Assembly: GCA_946531975.1 (NCBI GenBank)
Contig: CAMNAY010000004.1
Location: 1 to 27,432, forward strand
Source of the DNA: an uncultured Ruminococcus sp.
GTDB taxonomy: Bacteria; Bacillota; Clostridia; Oscillospirales; Ruminococcaceae
Direction: 5' to 3'
DNA: 27,432 nucleotides
The translations under genes were made by a program, and so were the position numbers. The notes below the pieces were generated by a model. It saw nothing but the letters and a program-made list of their open reading frames with translations, did not search any database and was not told where the DNA came from. Of the stretch, positions 20,755 through 27,432 are shown in pieces (within the stretch, counting starts at the first letter, position 1; each line of letters opens with the position of its first letter).

Positions 20755-21876
20755 TTATTCAGTGATCTCAGAGACGGGAATTGTAAACTTTTCCCCTTCT
20801 TCCGTATGAGAAATTCCGTATGTGTCTGCATACTGCGCCGCACAGGAACCTTCCGGTGTCAGAATCACCAGCGACTCGCAGCCGGCAAACGCACCCTCGC
20901 CGATCTCCGTCACGCTCGCCGGAATGACCGCGGTATGGAGTGCCGGGCAGCCGGCAAACGCCTCTGACCCGATGCTTGTCACACCGTCAGAGATCGAAAG
21001 ATATTCCAGATTCGTACAGTCCCGGAAGCAGCCCTCGCCGAACCCGCCGGTGCAGTCGGAACACATGACATTTCGGATACTGCATTGCGCAAAGCAGTCT
21101 TTGCCGAACGACATCTCAGATGCAATAAAACTAAAACTATCCAATCCGCTGCATCTGGCAAAGCAATCATCGCCGAGCGTTAGTTTTCCGTTGCTGTGAT
21201 TCGCATCCAGAATCGCCGGACAGTCAGAAAAGCTGCCGCTGCCCAGTGTAATGTTTCCGTTCAGTCCGACATCGCTCAGGTTTTCCAGCCCCGCGCAGAA
21301 ATATTCTCCCGAAGTCATGTCAATTTCCGAAATGGTGAGATCTTTCAGTGTGCTGCATCCGATGAATGCATTGTCGCCGAACGTCAGCGTGCCGAGCGCA
21401 AGCCCGACATGATTCAGCTTTTTGCAGTCGGCAAATGCGTCATTGCCGATTGTTAGCGGACTGAAGTCACATATGTCAAAGATTCCGAGTGAAGAGTCCC
21501 GGAAGCAGCCGTCGCCCATTTCACCGAGCGTATCGGGAAACAGCACAGCACGGAAATAATCCGCCCCGGCAAAGCCCTCCGCGTCAATCGCAGTAACCTT
21601 CAGCCCGTCAACCTCCGCCGGAAGCTGCATCTCATCTTCATAAGCAGGACGCACTGCCTCCGCGCGCACCGTGTCATAGCCCTGTAAGGCGGCGGTGCCG
21701 TCTTCTTTCGTGCGGTAGAGCATCACGGGAGACTGCTGCTCCTGTGCAGCCGTTGTCTGTCCGCCCGTGACCTCCGTGATCTCCGGCGCTGCCTGTTCTT
21801 CACTTTTCTGCTTGCCGCATGCCGTCAGCAGCAGTGCAAGTGTGAGAATCCCTGCAAATTTACGAACCTTTTTCAT
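20755..21876 (-). CDS. BspA-like LRR lipoprotein, first paralogue
   Basis: 373 residues. Lipoprotein signal MKKVRKFAGILTLALLLTAC (C20), a short Glu/Thr/Gln linker, the shared block SPVMLYRTKEDGTAALQGYDTV, then BspA LRR_5 repeats (LPAEVDGLKVTAIDAEGFAG, LTIGNDAFADCKKL, VIPASVTEIGEGAFAGC) and the end cap TPEGSCAAQYADTYGISHTEEGE. Its start overlaps the end of the flavin reductase gene by 17 nt, so it is translated within the deoB operon; GAGG lies 10 nt before the ATG. Together with its downstream paralogue it looks like a local gene duplication followed by divergence of the repeat surface. Confidence 0.88.
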   Translation of the reverse strand: MKKVRKFAGILTLALLLTACGKQKSEEQAAPEITEVTGGQTTAAQEQQSPVMLYRTKEDGTAALQGYDTVRAEAVRPAYEDEMQLPAEVDGLKVTAIDAEGFAGADYFRAVLFPDTLGEMGDGCFRDSSLGIFDICDFSPLTIGNDAFADCKKLNHVGLALGTLTFGDNAFIGCSTLKDLTISEIDMTSGEYFCAGLENLSDVGLNGNITLGSGSFSDCPAILDANHSNGKLTLGDDCFARCSGLDSFSFIASEMSFGKDCFAQCSIRNVMCSDCTGGFGEGCFRDCTNLEYLSISDGVTSIGSEAFAGCPALHTAVIPASVTEIGEGAFAGCESLVILTPEGSCAAQYADTYGISHTEEGEKFTIPVSEITE

Positions 21877-22483
21877 GTGTTTTCAACCTCTTTCCTGTGT
21901 GCGCCGGAGGCTTCCGGCTTTTCTTTTTGACGGAGAATCCGAATTCTCCGCATTTGCGCCCCAGCGCGAAATATTCGCCGTGGGCATACGCAAGCAGCCC
22001 GCTCTGCTGTAAATTGAGCTTGCCCTTGCTGTCTACGAACCGTGCATCAACCGCCGTGCCGATGATCTCCGCGAGGAACATGTCATGCGACCCCAGCGGG
22101 ATGACCTGCGTCACCTTACAGCTCAGGCTGACCGGTGCTTCCGCGAGGATTGGTACGGTTCCCCGCTCCGGCATCAGCAGATGCAGCCCGCAGACCTTGA
22201 TCTTGTCGGTGTTCTTTCCGGATTTCACACCGCAGAAATCGACTGTTTTCGTCATGGCTGTGGTTGTCAGATTGATTGCAAATTCGCCGCTGTCTTTGAT
22301 AATCTGATAAGAATGACGGGTCGGACGCACGGAAATATAGGTCATCGGCGGGTGTGTCGCGCAGATGCCCGTCCAGCCGACCGTCAGCACATTCGCCTGT
22401 TCCATTGTCCCGCAGGTGACCAGCACGGGCGGCACCGGCGCGAGCAATGCCCCGCCGCCCCAGAAGATCTTTTCGTCCGCCAT
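21860..22483 (-). CDS. Flavin reductase family protein (FMN-binding split barrel)
   Basis: 207 residues of the DIM6/NTAB flavin reductase-like fold. It binds FMN and typically reduces flavin with NAD(P)H or acts as an FMN-dependent oxidoreductase. Diagnostic segments are PVPPVLVTCGTMEQANVLTVGWTG (residues 17-40), THPPMTYISVRPTRHSYQIIKDSGEFAINL with the FMN-phosphate-binding PTRHSY, and TVDFCGVKSGKNTDKI. The last is the usual D-x-x-G-x-x-S-G-x-x-x-D-K pattern of this family. GGGAG precedes the ATG by 8 nt and the gap to deoB is only 3 nt. The C-terminal 20 residues are basic and overlap the next gene. Confidence 0.9.
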   Translation of the reverse strand: MADEKIFWGGGALLAPVPPVLVTCGTMEQANVLTVGWTGICATHPPMTYISVRPTRHSYQIIKDSGEFAINLTTTAMTKTVDFCGVKSGKNTDKIKVCGLHLLMPERGTVPILAEAPVSLSCKVTQVIPLGSHDMFLAEIIGTAVDARFVDSKGKLNLQQSGLLAYAHGEYFALGRKCGEFGFSVKKKSRKPPAHTGKRLKTHEKGS

Positions 22484-22486
22484 GCG

Positions 22487-23656
22487 TCACGCTCCCGTGA
22501 TCTGATGCAGGAAACTCTCGCCCGCAAGATGCCCCGCCGGAACGCCGAGCGCCTCGCAGACCGTCTGCCCGATGTCGGAGAAGCCGGAGCGGATGCCGAG
22601 GTTCACCGGCTGCACCTGCTTCCCCCAGACAATCAGCGGGATATACTCGCGGGTGTGGTCGGTGCCGTGCGCTGCGGGATCACAGCCGTGGTCAGCGGTA
22701 ATCATCAGCAGATCGTCGTCACCAAGCTGCGGGAGCAGGGCGCCGAGCTGCGCGTCAAAGACATTGAGTGCCTGCGTATAGCCCGCGATATCGCGCCGGT
22801 GCCCGTAGGCACTGTCGAATTCGACCAGATTGACAAAGCAGAAACCCTCGAATGCTCTGCCCGCAAGCTGAATGGTCTTGCCCATGCCGTCGTCATTGGA
22901 CACGGTGCGGTGCCCTTCGGAAATGCCCTGTCCGTTGAAGATATCTGCGATCTTGCCGACCGAGATAACCTGCTTTCCGGCTGCCTTGATCGCATCCAGC
23001 GCAGTCGGCGCGAACGGTGACACGGAGTAGTCATGGCGGTTTGCGGTACGCTTGAAGTCGGGATATGTCCCGACGAACGGCCTTGCGATGATGCGCCCGA
23101 CAGCATACTCACCCTGCATGATCTCCCGTGCCTTTTCGCAGATTTTGTACAGCTCCGGCACGGGAATGAGATCCTCGTGCGCTGCAATTTGCAGCACGCT
23201 GTCCGCGGAGGTGTAGACAATCAGTGCGCCGGTTTCGAGGTGCTGCTGTCCGTAATCGCGGATGACCTCGGTGCCGGAATAGGGCAGATTGCAGAGAATG
23301 TCGCGTCCGGTTGCCGCTTTCAGTGCATCAAGCACCGGCTGCGGGAAGCCGTCCGGATAGGTTTTCATCGGAATTGTCGAGATCAGTCCGGCGATTTCCC
23401 AGTGTCCGGTCGTGGTGTCCTTGCCGGCGGAGCGTTCCGCGCACTTTCCGAACGCCGCACAGGGTGCAGCGGTCGGGGTGCCGCAGCCGATGCCGTCGAT
23501 GTTGAACAGTCCCATTTTCGTGAGGTTCGGGACATTGAGTCTGCCGGACTGCACCAGCGACCGGATTGTGTGGGTACCGGCATCACCGAAATTCGCTGCA
23601 TCAGGCAGCTCGCCGCAGCCGCAGCTGTCAAGTACAATCAGAAATACACGCTTCAT
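22487..23656 (-). CDS. deoB: Phosphopentomutase DeoB
   Basis: Interconverts (deoxy)ribose 1-phosphate and 5-phosphate in nucleoside salvage. 389 residues, the normal length. Alkaline-phosphatase-superfamily metal motifs are complete: IVLDSCGCGELPDA with metal ligand D10 at the N-terminus, GKDTTTGHWEIAG carrying the phosphothreonine-bearing DTTTGHWE motif (about residues 80-90), and the C-terminal MITADHGCDPAAHGTDHTREYIP (about 317-339). A TTG codon upstream would extend the frame, but ATG 23654-23656 has AAAGGAG 8 nt before it. It lies in a minus-strand operon between the TfoX-like gene (27 nt) and the flavin reductase (3 nt). No other deo genes are in the window. Confidence 0.96.
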   Translation of the reverse strand: MKRVFLIVLDSCGCGELPDAANFGDAGTHTIRSLVQSGRLNVPNLTKMGLFNIDGIGCGTPTAAPCAAFGKCAERSAGKDTTTGHWEIAGLISTIPMKTYPDGFPQPVLDALKAATGRDILCNLPYSGTEVIRDYGQQHLETGALIVYTSADSVLQIAAHEDLIPVPELYKICEKAREIMQGEYAVGRIIARPFVGTYPDFKRTANRHDYSVSPFAPTALDAIKAAGKQVISVGKIADIFNGQGISEGHRTVSNDDGMGKTIQLAGRAFEGFCFVNLVEFDSAYGHRRDIAGYTQALNVFDAQLGALLPQLGDDDLLMITADHGCDPAAHGTDHTREYIPLIVWGKQVQPVNLGIRSGFSDIGQTVCEALGVPAGHLAGESFLHQITGA

Positions 23657-23683
23657 ATTACACTCTCCTTTCAAACAGTCGGG

Positions 23684-23965
23684 TCAGATCGCAGGGATCA
23701 GTTCTTCCAGAAACGCCCGGTCGTCAATCTCCTCCACCAGCAGCATCGGCTTCGCGGAAGGATACGGCAGTTCTTCCGGCGCATCCGGCATCATCGCCCG
23801 CGCACCGGCAGTCGGCTTGACCAGAAAGCGGTCGTCATATACGCCGCCGATCACCTTTCCCTGATAATAGATGATGTATTCGCCCATCATGGCGCGGTGT
23901 TTGATCTCCGGAATGCCGGAAAGCTGTTCCAGCACGTACTCCAGATACGCTTTGCTTGATGCCAT
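23684..23965 (-). CDS. TfoX N-terminal-domain protein
   Basis: 93-residue protein corresponding to the stand-alone TfoX/Sxy N-terminal domain: MASSKAYLEYVLEQLSGIPEIKHRAMMGEYIIYYQGKVIGGVYDDRFLVKP, with the typical R-x-M-x-G-E-Y and the K-x-x-G-x-x-x-D-D-x-x-x-x-K pattern. Full-length TfoX controls competence in gammaproteobacteria; the role of the short clostridial form is not known. GGGAG lies 5 nt before the ATG. The gap to the upstream glycosyltransferase gene is 12 nt, so the two are co-transcribed. Confidence 0.88.
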   Translation of the reverse strand: MASSKAYLEYVLEQLSGIPEIKHRAMMGEYIIYYQGKVIGGVYDDRFLVKPTAGARAMMPDAPEELPYPSAKPMLLVEEIDDRAFLEELIPAI

Positions 23966-23977
23966 GTATTCTCCCTT

Positions 23978-25471
23978 TCAGTCATCATTTTCTTTTCGCT
24001 GATACAGTTCATAGCAGTAGCCGTCATACTGCTCCTCTGCATCGGCGATTTTCTCATAATTCTCATAAAACGGCACATAGCTGTATTTTTCTGCCCATGT
24101 CTCCGCCTTTTCCCTGCGGATGACGGCATAATCCGCCGAACGCTCGCAGATGATGCGCTCCTGCTCCTCGAACATCTCCGGAAGCTGCTCGCGGTAGATA
24201 TTGACCTTGCAGAAATAGCGGCTGTCGGGCAGCTTTGTCCCGCTCATGAGGAAGAAGCCGCCGTCGAGGAAATTGTAATTCAGCAGAATCTTTCCGGCTT
24301 CCATTTTCTCTGCAAACTGCACCTGCGGATAATAGCTGCGCGGCTTGCCGATGAAGTACAGGCAGTTGCCGGTCAGCGCGAGAATTGCCGGATACATGCA
24401 GAGCCGCACTGCAAACCATGCGGATTCATGTTTTGAGAAGACATAGTTTTGCAGAATCTGCCGGAGCGCAATGATGCCGAACGGCACAAACGCACCGAGA
24501 ATCAGCAGATAATACCGGTACCGCACACCGCCGATGAACACAAAAACATACAGCAGGCTCAGCGGGACCCAGACTGCTGCCTTCTCCCGCAGTTTCCTGC
24601 CCTTCGTGCAGAACGCTGCCCCGAACAGGATCAGCGGCACCATGACCGGATTCTTATACAGATCACTGCGGAAGAAATCGAGGACGCGGTCGAGCATCGT
24701 GATCTTCCGCGGATAGAGCGTCGCATTTGCGAGGAAATACACATCAAAAAGGTCGCGCAGCGCATGATGCAGCCCGAAGTAAAGCAGCACCGGCACTGCG
24801 GTCAGCGCCATGCCGAGCAGGAACCAAAGCCCCGCCCGCAATGCGGTCAGGAAGCCGCGGTCGCGCCAGAGCAGAACGCCGATGACCAGACACCAGCCGA
24901 TGAAAAATCCGAGCATCGAAAATTTGATCCACAGCACCAGTCCGGCGAAGATTCCGTTCCGCAGCAGAATCCTGCGGGAAAAAGCGGTCTGTTCCGCCCT
25001 GACTGCCTGCATCAGATCGCAGAGTGCAAACACGACCGGCACCAGACAGAATTCCTCGGCATTGTCGCCGCGGCTGTAACAGCGTGCCGTCACGATCGCA
25101 AGCGCACTCCATGCAGCGACCGCGAGCTGCGTCCGGACAGTGCTGCCGGGCATGCAGATCCGCGCGAGCCGCTCAAAGCCGAGCAGCAGCAGCACCCAGA
25201 CAGCCGTCTGCACCAGATACACGCCGAAAAAGCGCCCCTGCGGAAAAGCAGCCGCAGGAATATGCAGCAGGTACAGCAGCGGTCCCTTCTGCTCGAAGAT
25301 ATCACGGTAAGGGAGCCTGCCCTCCAGCCACGCCCGCGCCACAGTCAGAAAGCAGTTCTGATCGACGCCGGTATGCAGCGGAAACAGAAACGAGGTCATT
25401 GAACCGACCGTCATCAGCAGCAGTGCAATGCCGGTCAGACAGAGCAGATGTTTGGCTTTTGATACATGCAT
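23978..25471 (-). CDS. Multipass membrane glycosyltransferase-like protein (GT-C fold)
   Basis: 497 residues with about ten hydrophobic segments spread from residue 8 to about 370 and a C-terminal soluble domain of about 110 residues (SYYPQVQFAEKMEAGKILLNYNFLDGGFFLMSG...). The first periplasmic loop HTGVDQNCFLTVARAWLEGRLPYRDIFEQKGPLLYLLH is diagnostic of the GT-C/ArnT-PMT-like superfamily: the acidic D37 is the likely catalytic site, and the YRDxFExKGP motif follows. Such enzymes transfer sugars from polyprenyl-phosphate donors to proteins or envelope glycans; the acceptor here is unknown. First gene of the operon running to the LRR lipoproteins, with AAAGGGGG upstream of the ATG. Confidence 0.88.
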   Translation of the reverse strand: MHVSKAKHLLCLTGIALLLMTVGSMTSFLFPLHTGVDQNCFLTVARAWLEGRLPYRDIFEQKGPLLYLLHIPAAAFPQGRFFGVYLVQTAVWVLLLLGFERLARICMPGSTVRTQLAVAAWSALAIVTARCYSRGDNAEEFCLVPVVFALCDLMQAVRAEQTAFSRRILLRNGIFAGLVLWIKFSMLGFFIGWCLVIGVLLWRDRGFLTALRAGLWFLLGMALTAVPVLLYFGLHHALRDLFDVYFLANATLYPRKITMLDRVLDFFRSDLYKNPVMVPLILFGAAFCTKGRKLREKAAVWVPLSLLYVFVFIGGVRYRYYLLILGAFVPFGIIALRQILQNYVFSKHESAWFAVRLCMYPAILALTGNCLYFIGKPRSYYPQVQFAEKMEAGKILLNYNFLDGGFFLMSGTKLPDSRYFCKVNIYREQLPEMFEEQERIICERSADYAVIRREKAETWAEKYSYVPFYENYEKIADAEEQYDGYCYELYQRKENDD

Positions 25472-25504
25472 CTGACGCGCCCCCTTTCCGTTTCATTCGT
25501 CCCT

Positions 25505-25533
25505 ATTATACCATATTCTTTTGTACAATTCAA
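25505..25533 (-). promoter_or_regulatory. Promoter of the GT-C/TfoX/deoB/LRR operon
   Basis: On the minus strand, TTGAAT (25528-25533), a 17-nt spacer, then a perfect TATAAT (25505-25510). Confidence 0.75.
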
Positions 25534-25627
25534 TGGGCGTATGCGAAAAAGCCTGAGGATGCATTCAGGGGGCAAAATCGGAGCCGGACAGTACACGGGC
25601 TCCCCCGCTCACGCGCTCCGGAACACA

Positions 25628-25662
25628 AAACCCGGAAACAGCGCTGCACTGTTTCCGGGTTT
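25628..25662. terminator. Bidirectional terminator after yajC
   Basis: A 14-bp stem AAACCCGGAAACAG/CTGTTTCCGGGTTT with a 7-nt loop. On the minus strand it is followed by a T-rich GGGTTTTGTGTT, 10 nt after the yajC stop. Confidence 0.8.
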
Positions 25663-25672
25663 CCATTCATCA

Positions 25673-26185
25673 TCAGTCGTCGTTCTTCTTCTTTTTCTTG
25701 CCGCTGTCCTCAGCCGGAGCTGCGGCAATGCCGTTCTTGCGGGCTGCCTTGCGCTCACGCTCAGCCGCCTGCTGTTCTTCCATCTGTGTGATATTCTCGT
25801 GGATTGCCCACTTCTTGACACGGATCTTGTTGCGCTCGCCGCCGGTCTCAAGGACGACAGAATCGTCATTGACCTTCAGCACAATGCCGATGATGCCGCC
25901 GGCTGTGCAGACCTCGTCGCCGACACGGACATTTTCGCGCATTGCCTGTGCCTGCTTCTCGCGCTTCTGCTGCGGACGCAGCATAATCAGATACAGGAGC
26001 AGCAGTGCAATCACAAACGGAGAGAGCTGAAGCAGGAGTGCCAGCATCGGGTTGCCGCTCTGCTGTCCGGATTCGGAGGACGCTGCCTCCTCTGCAAACG
26101 CTGTCACTGCCAGCGCAGAGCATGCGGTCAGGACCGAGCCTGCTGCTGCGGCTGCCCGCAGACGGAAAATGGTCTTGTTTCTCAT
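25673..26185 (-). CDS. yajC: Preprotein translocase accessory subunit YajC with N-terminal extension
   Basis: 170-residue member of the YajC family, which associates with SecDF-type translocase subunits at the membrane. The core is clear: a transmembrane helix LSPFVIALLLLYLIMLRPQQKREKQ, with the invariant RPQQKR-type boundary, followed by the small beta domain VRVGDEVCTAGGIIGIVLKVNDDSVVLETGGERNKIRVKKWAIHENI. Unlike the usual roughly 90-110-residue YajC, it has about 45 extra N-terminal residues that look like a signal peptide (hydrophobic stretch ending AFA-EE, with an LTAC that could also be a lipobox) and a Lys/Asp-rich tail (GKKKKKNDD). ATG 26183-26185 is preferred: AAAGG is 9 nt away, against 3 nt for the ATG at 26191. 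Confidence 0.9.
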   Translation of the reverse strand: MRNKTIFRLRAAAAAGSVLTACSALAVTAFAEEAASSESGQQSGNPMLALLLQLSPFVIALLLLYLIMLRPQQKREKQAQAMRENVRVGDEVCTAGGIIGIVLKVNDDSVVLETGGERNKIRVKKWAIHENITQMEEQQAAERERKAARKNGIAAAPAEDSGKKKKKNDD

Positions 26186-26229
26186 AATCATTCGCCTTTC
26201 TTCGGTAATCTAAATTGACAGATACCGTT

Positions 26230-26258
26230 ATTATAGCATAAAATTTCGCCGATTGCAA
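26230..26258 (-). promoter_or_regulatory. Promoter of yajC
   Basis: On the minus strand, TTGCAA (26253-26258), a 17-nt spacer, then TATAAT (26230-26235). It lies in the short gap after the DUF4364 gene. Confidence 0.78.
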
Positions 26259-26267
26259 GTCTCGCGG

Positions 26268-26936
26268 CTAATTATCTGACAAATCGTACTGTTCCTCCTC
26301 ATTCGTCAGCGCCAAATCAAGCAGCTTGCCAAAAAATCTCGCCGGATTGCGGAGAATCCGCTCTGTAAAAAGCTCGGCATTCTCCTTGGAAGGCGCATGG
26401 ATCTGGAGGCTCATCATCTCGCGCCCGCCGTCATAGCAGGTAAAATCCGCACACCAGCCGTTCGCTTCCTGCTCACAGCGGATCCGGAGATCCCGCAGGG
26501 CACGCTGCCGCGCCACATACCGCAGCGCCGTCAGATGCACCTGATCTCGAAAATATTTCGGCACATACAGCCGCGCCTGCCGGACACTTTCCCTGCCCGC
26601 ATCGGTGAGTCTGAGCACTGCCGCGCCGTCCTTCTGCTCCTGCACAACGGCATTCTGCTCGATCAGCGCGCCGAGTGCATCCATATACATAAAATAGCTG
26701 ATATGCCCTGAGGTCACTGCAATCTCATAGAGCCAGTCTTCCGGCAGTGTGCCGTCAAAGCGCAGCAGCAGATCCGAGAGCAGAACGCAGATATGCCAGT
26801 GGTCGAGCTGTTCCGGCACAGGCGGCGGGATCGGGCGCATATCGCTCAGAAGCGGGGCGCTTTCCTCAGATTCCATTTCCGGAAAAAATGCAAGCTGACC
26901 GTTCAGTTTTTCCTCCGGCTGTATCTCAGCGAGCAT
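26268..26936 (-). CDS. DUF4364-type winged-helix protein, probable transcription factor
   Basis: 222 residues. An N-terminal acidic and proline-containing segment (about 1-50) leads into a winged-helix-like region: HWHICVLLSDLLLRFDGTLPEDWLYEIAVTSGHISYFMYMDALGALIEQNAVVQE and VLRLTDAGRESVRQ. The C-terminal half is mixed alpha/beta. The pattern fits DUF4364, common in Clostridia and usually a single-copy housekeeping gene of unknown targets. The frame extends further upstream into aroC, but ATG 26934-26936 is chosen because of the G-rich AGGGGGGG tract before it. It begins 26 nt after the end of aroC and is probably co-transcribed with it. Family assignment is by resemblance. Confidence 0.72.
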   Translation of the reverse strand: MLAEIQPEEKLNGQLAFFPEMESEESAPLLSDMRPIPPPVPEQLDHWHICVLLSDLLLRFDGTLPEDWLYEIAVTSGHISYFMYMDALGALIEQNAVVQEQKDGAAVLRLTDAGRESVRQARLYVPKYFRDQVHLTALRYVARQRALRDLRIRCEQEANGWCADFTCYDGGREMMSLQIHAPSKENAELFTERILRNPARFFGKLLDLALTNEEEQYDLSDN

Positions 26937-26962
26937 ACGCGCACCCCCCCTTTTCAAGCGGT

Positions 26963-27432
26963 TCAGATGAAGTTCGGATAATCCAGCATATGGGATACGA
27001 GTGCGATGCACATTGCGGCTTCCACGCACGGAACCGCTTCCGGCACAAGGCACGGATGCGAAACCTCAGCGCTCTGAAGCACCTCATTCGTCATCGCGGA
27101 ATAGTCCACGGTCTCCTGCGGCTTACCGATCGAAGCGGTCGGCTTGATTGCGACACGGAAACAGATCGGCATACCGGACGAAATGCCGCCGAGGATGCCG
27201 CCGTGGTGATTGGTCTGCGTTTTGACATGACCGCGGTCATCGACATAGAAGGGGTCATTGCACTGGCTTCCGGTCATTTTTGCTGTCTCAAATCCTGCGC
27301 CGAACTCCAGACCGCGGACACCGGGGATGCCGAACACGAGCTGTGCAATCGAGTTTTCGAGTCCCTCGAAGATCGGGGAGCCGATGCCGGCGGGAACATT
27401 GACTGCATAGCAGGTGATCGTTCCGCCGAGGG
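26963..27432 (-). CDS. aroC: Chorismate synthase, C-terminal part (5' end beyond the window)
   Basis: Catalyses the last step of the shikimate pathway, conversion of 5-enolpyruvylshikimate 3-phosphate to chorismate using reduced FMN. The visible 155 residues include VPAGIGSPIFEGLENSIAQLVFGIPGVRGLEFGAGF and the family signature TNHHGGILGGISSGMPICFRVAIKPTASI, followed by RHDPCxxPRxxPV-like SHPCLVPEAVPCVEAAMCIAL. The signature is slightly changed here: an R-H-D triad often seen before PC appears as V-S-H. The frame is open to the right edge. It is followed closely by the DUF4364 gene; no other aro genes are in the window. Confidence 0.95.
   Translation of the reverse strand, partial: LGGTITCYAVNVPAGIGSPIFEGLENSIAQLVFGIPGVRGLEFGAGFETAKMTGSQCNDPFYVDDRGHVKTQTNHHGGILGGISSGMPICFRVAIKPTASIGKPQETVDYSAMTNEVLQSAEVSHPCLVPEAVPCVEAAMCIALVSHMLDYPNFI

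Overview
The window looks like chromosome from a Ruminococcus-like, cellulosome-bearing member of the Oscillospiraceae (Clostridia). The evidence is a secreted protein with a type I-like dockerin behind a Thr/Ser-rich linker, BspA-type leucine-rich-repeat proteins, lipoproteins with Thr-rich linkers, moderately high GC, purine-rich AGGAGG-like ribosome sites, and near-consensus sigma-A promoters with 17-nt spacers. I see no phage, transposon or CRISPR array. Family names come from reading the translations, not from searches.

Layout. 1-1509 (minus): a GNAT acetyltransferase followed by MreB, which is cut by the left edge. 1615-4476 (minus): an operon of two tandem WYL-domain regulators and a P-loop kinase. 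Divergent from it, 4656-7736 (plus): RtcB RNA ligase, a 378-nt noncoding stretch with four tandem hairpins, and a Ro60-like TROVE/vWA protein of the DUF2828 type. 7909-11611 (plus): a small lipoprotein, a membrane metallophosphoesterase and an orphan ABC solute-binding lipoprotein, each with its own promoter. 11900-15205 (plus): a large BspA-like LRR protein with no export signal. 15334-17865 (minus): the dockerin protein. 17866-18866: about 1 kb without protein genes, holding a promoter- and terminator-bounded structured RNA unit of about 340 nt and two strong hairpins. 18867-19466 (minus): an XRE regulator with membrane segments. 19628-25471 (minus): a probable operon of GT-C membrane glycosyltransferase, TfoX-N protein, phosphopentomutase, flavin reductase and two paralogous LRR lipoproteins. 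25673-27432 (minus): YajC, a DUF4364 regulator and chorismate synthase (cut by the right edge).

The most interesting part is 1615-7736, which reads as an RNA-repair/RNA-surveillance locus. RtcB ligates broken RNA ends, and the Ro-like ring protein would bind small Y-type RNAs. Between the two genes lie four consecutive stem-loops, each carrying ACAGCA just inside its 5' stem strand. The last one contains a perfect tRNA T-arm, as in bacterial Y RNAs (YrlA class). The promoters of rtcB and of the RNA/Ro unit share GTTCGCAGA-N5-TTACATGAT at the same distance from their -10 boxes. A GTTCGCA copy also overlaps the -35 of the divergent WYL operon. I infer that the WYL pair (two tandem WYL proteins, as in PafBC) controls all three units through this element.

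The second point of interest is the orphan RNA unit at 18213-18586. It has a perfect TTGACA-17-TATAAT promoter behind an AT-rich tract, three near-identical 16-nt GGA...ATG repeats heading tiny reading frames, internal helices and an intrinsic terminator. I could not assign it to a known RNA family.
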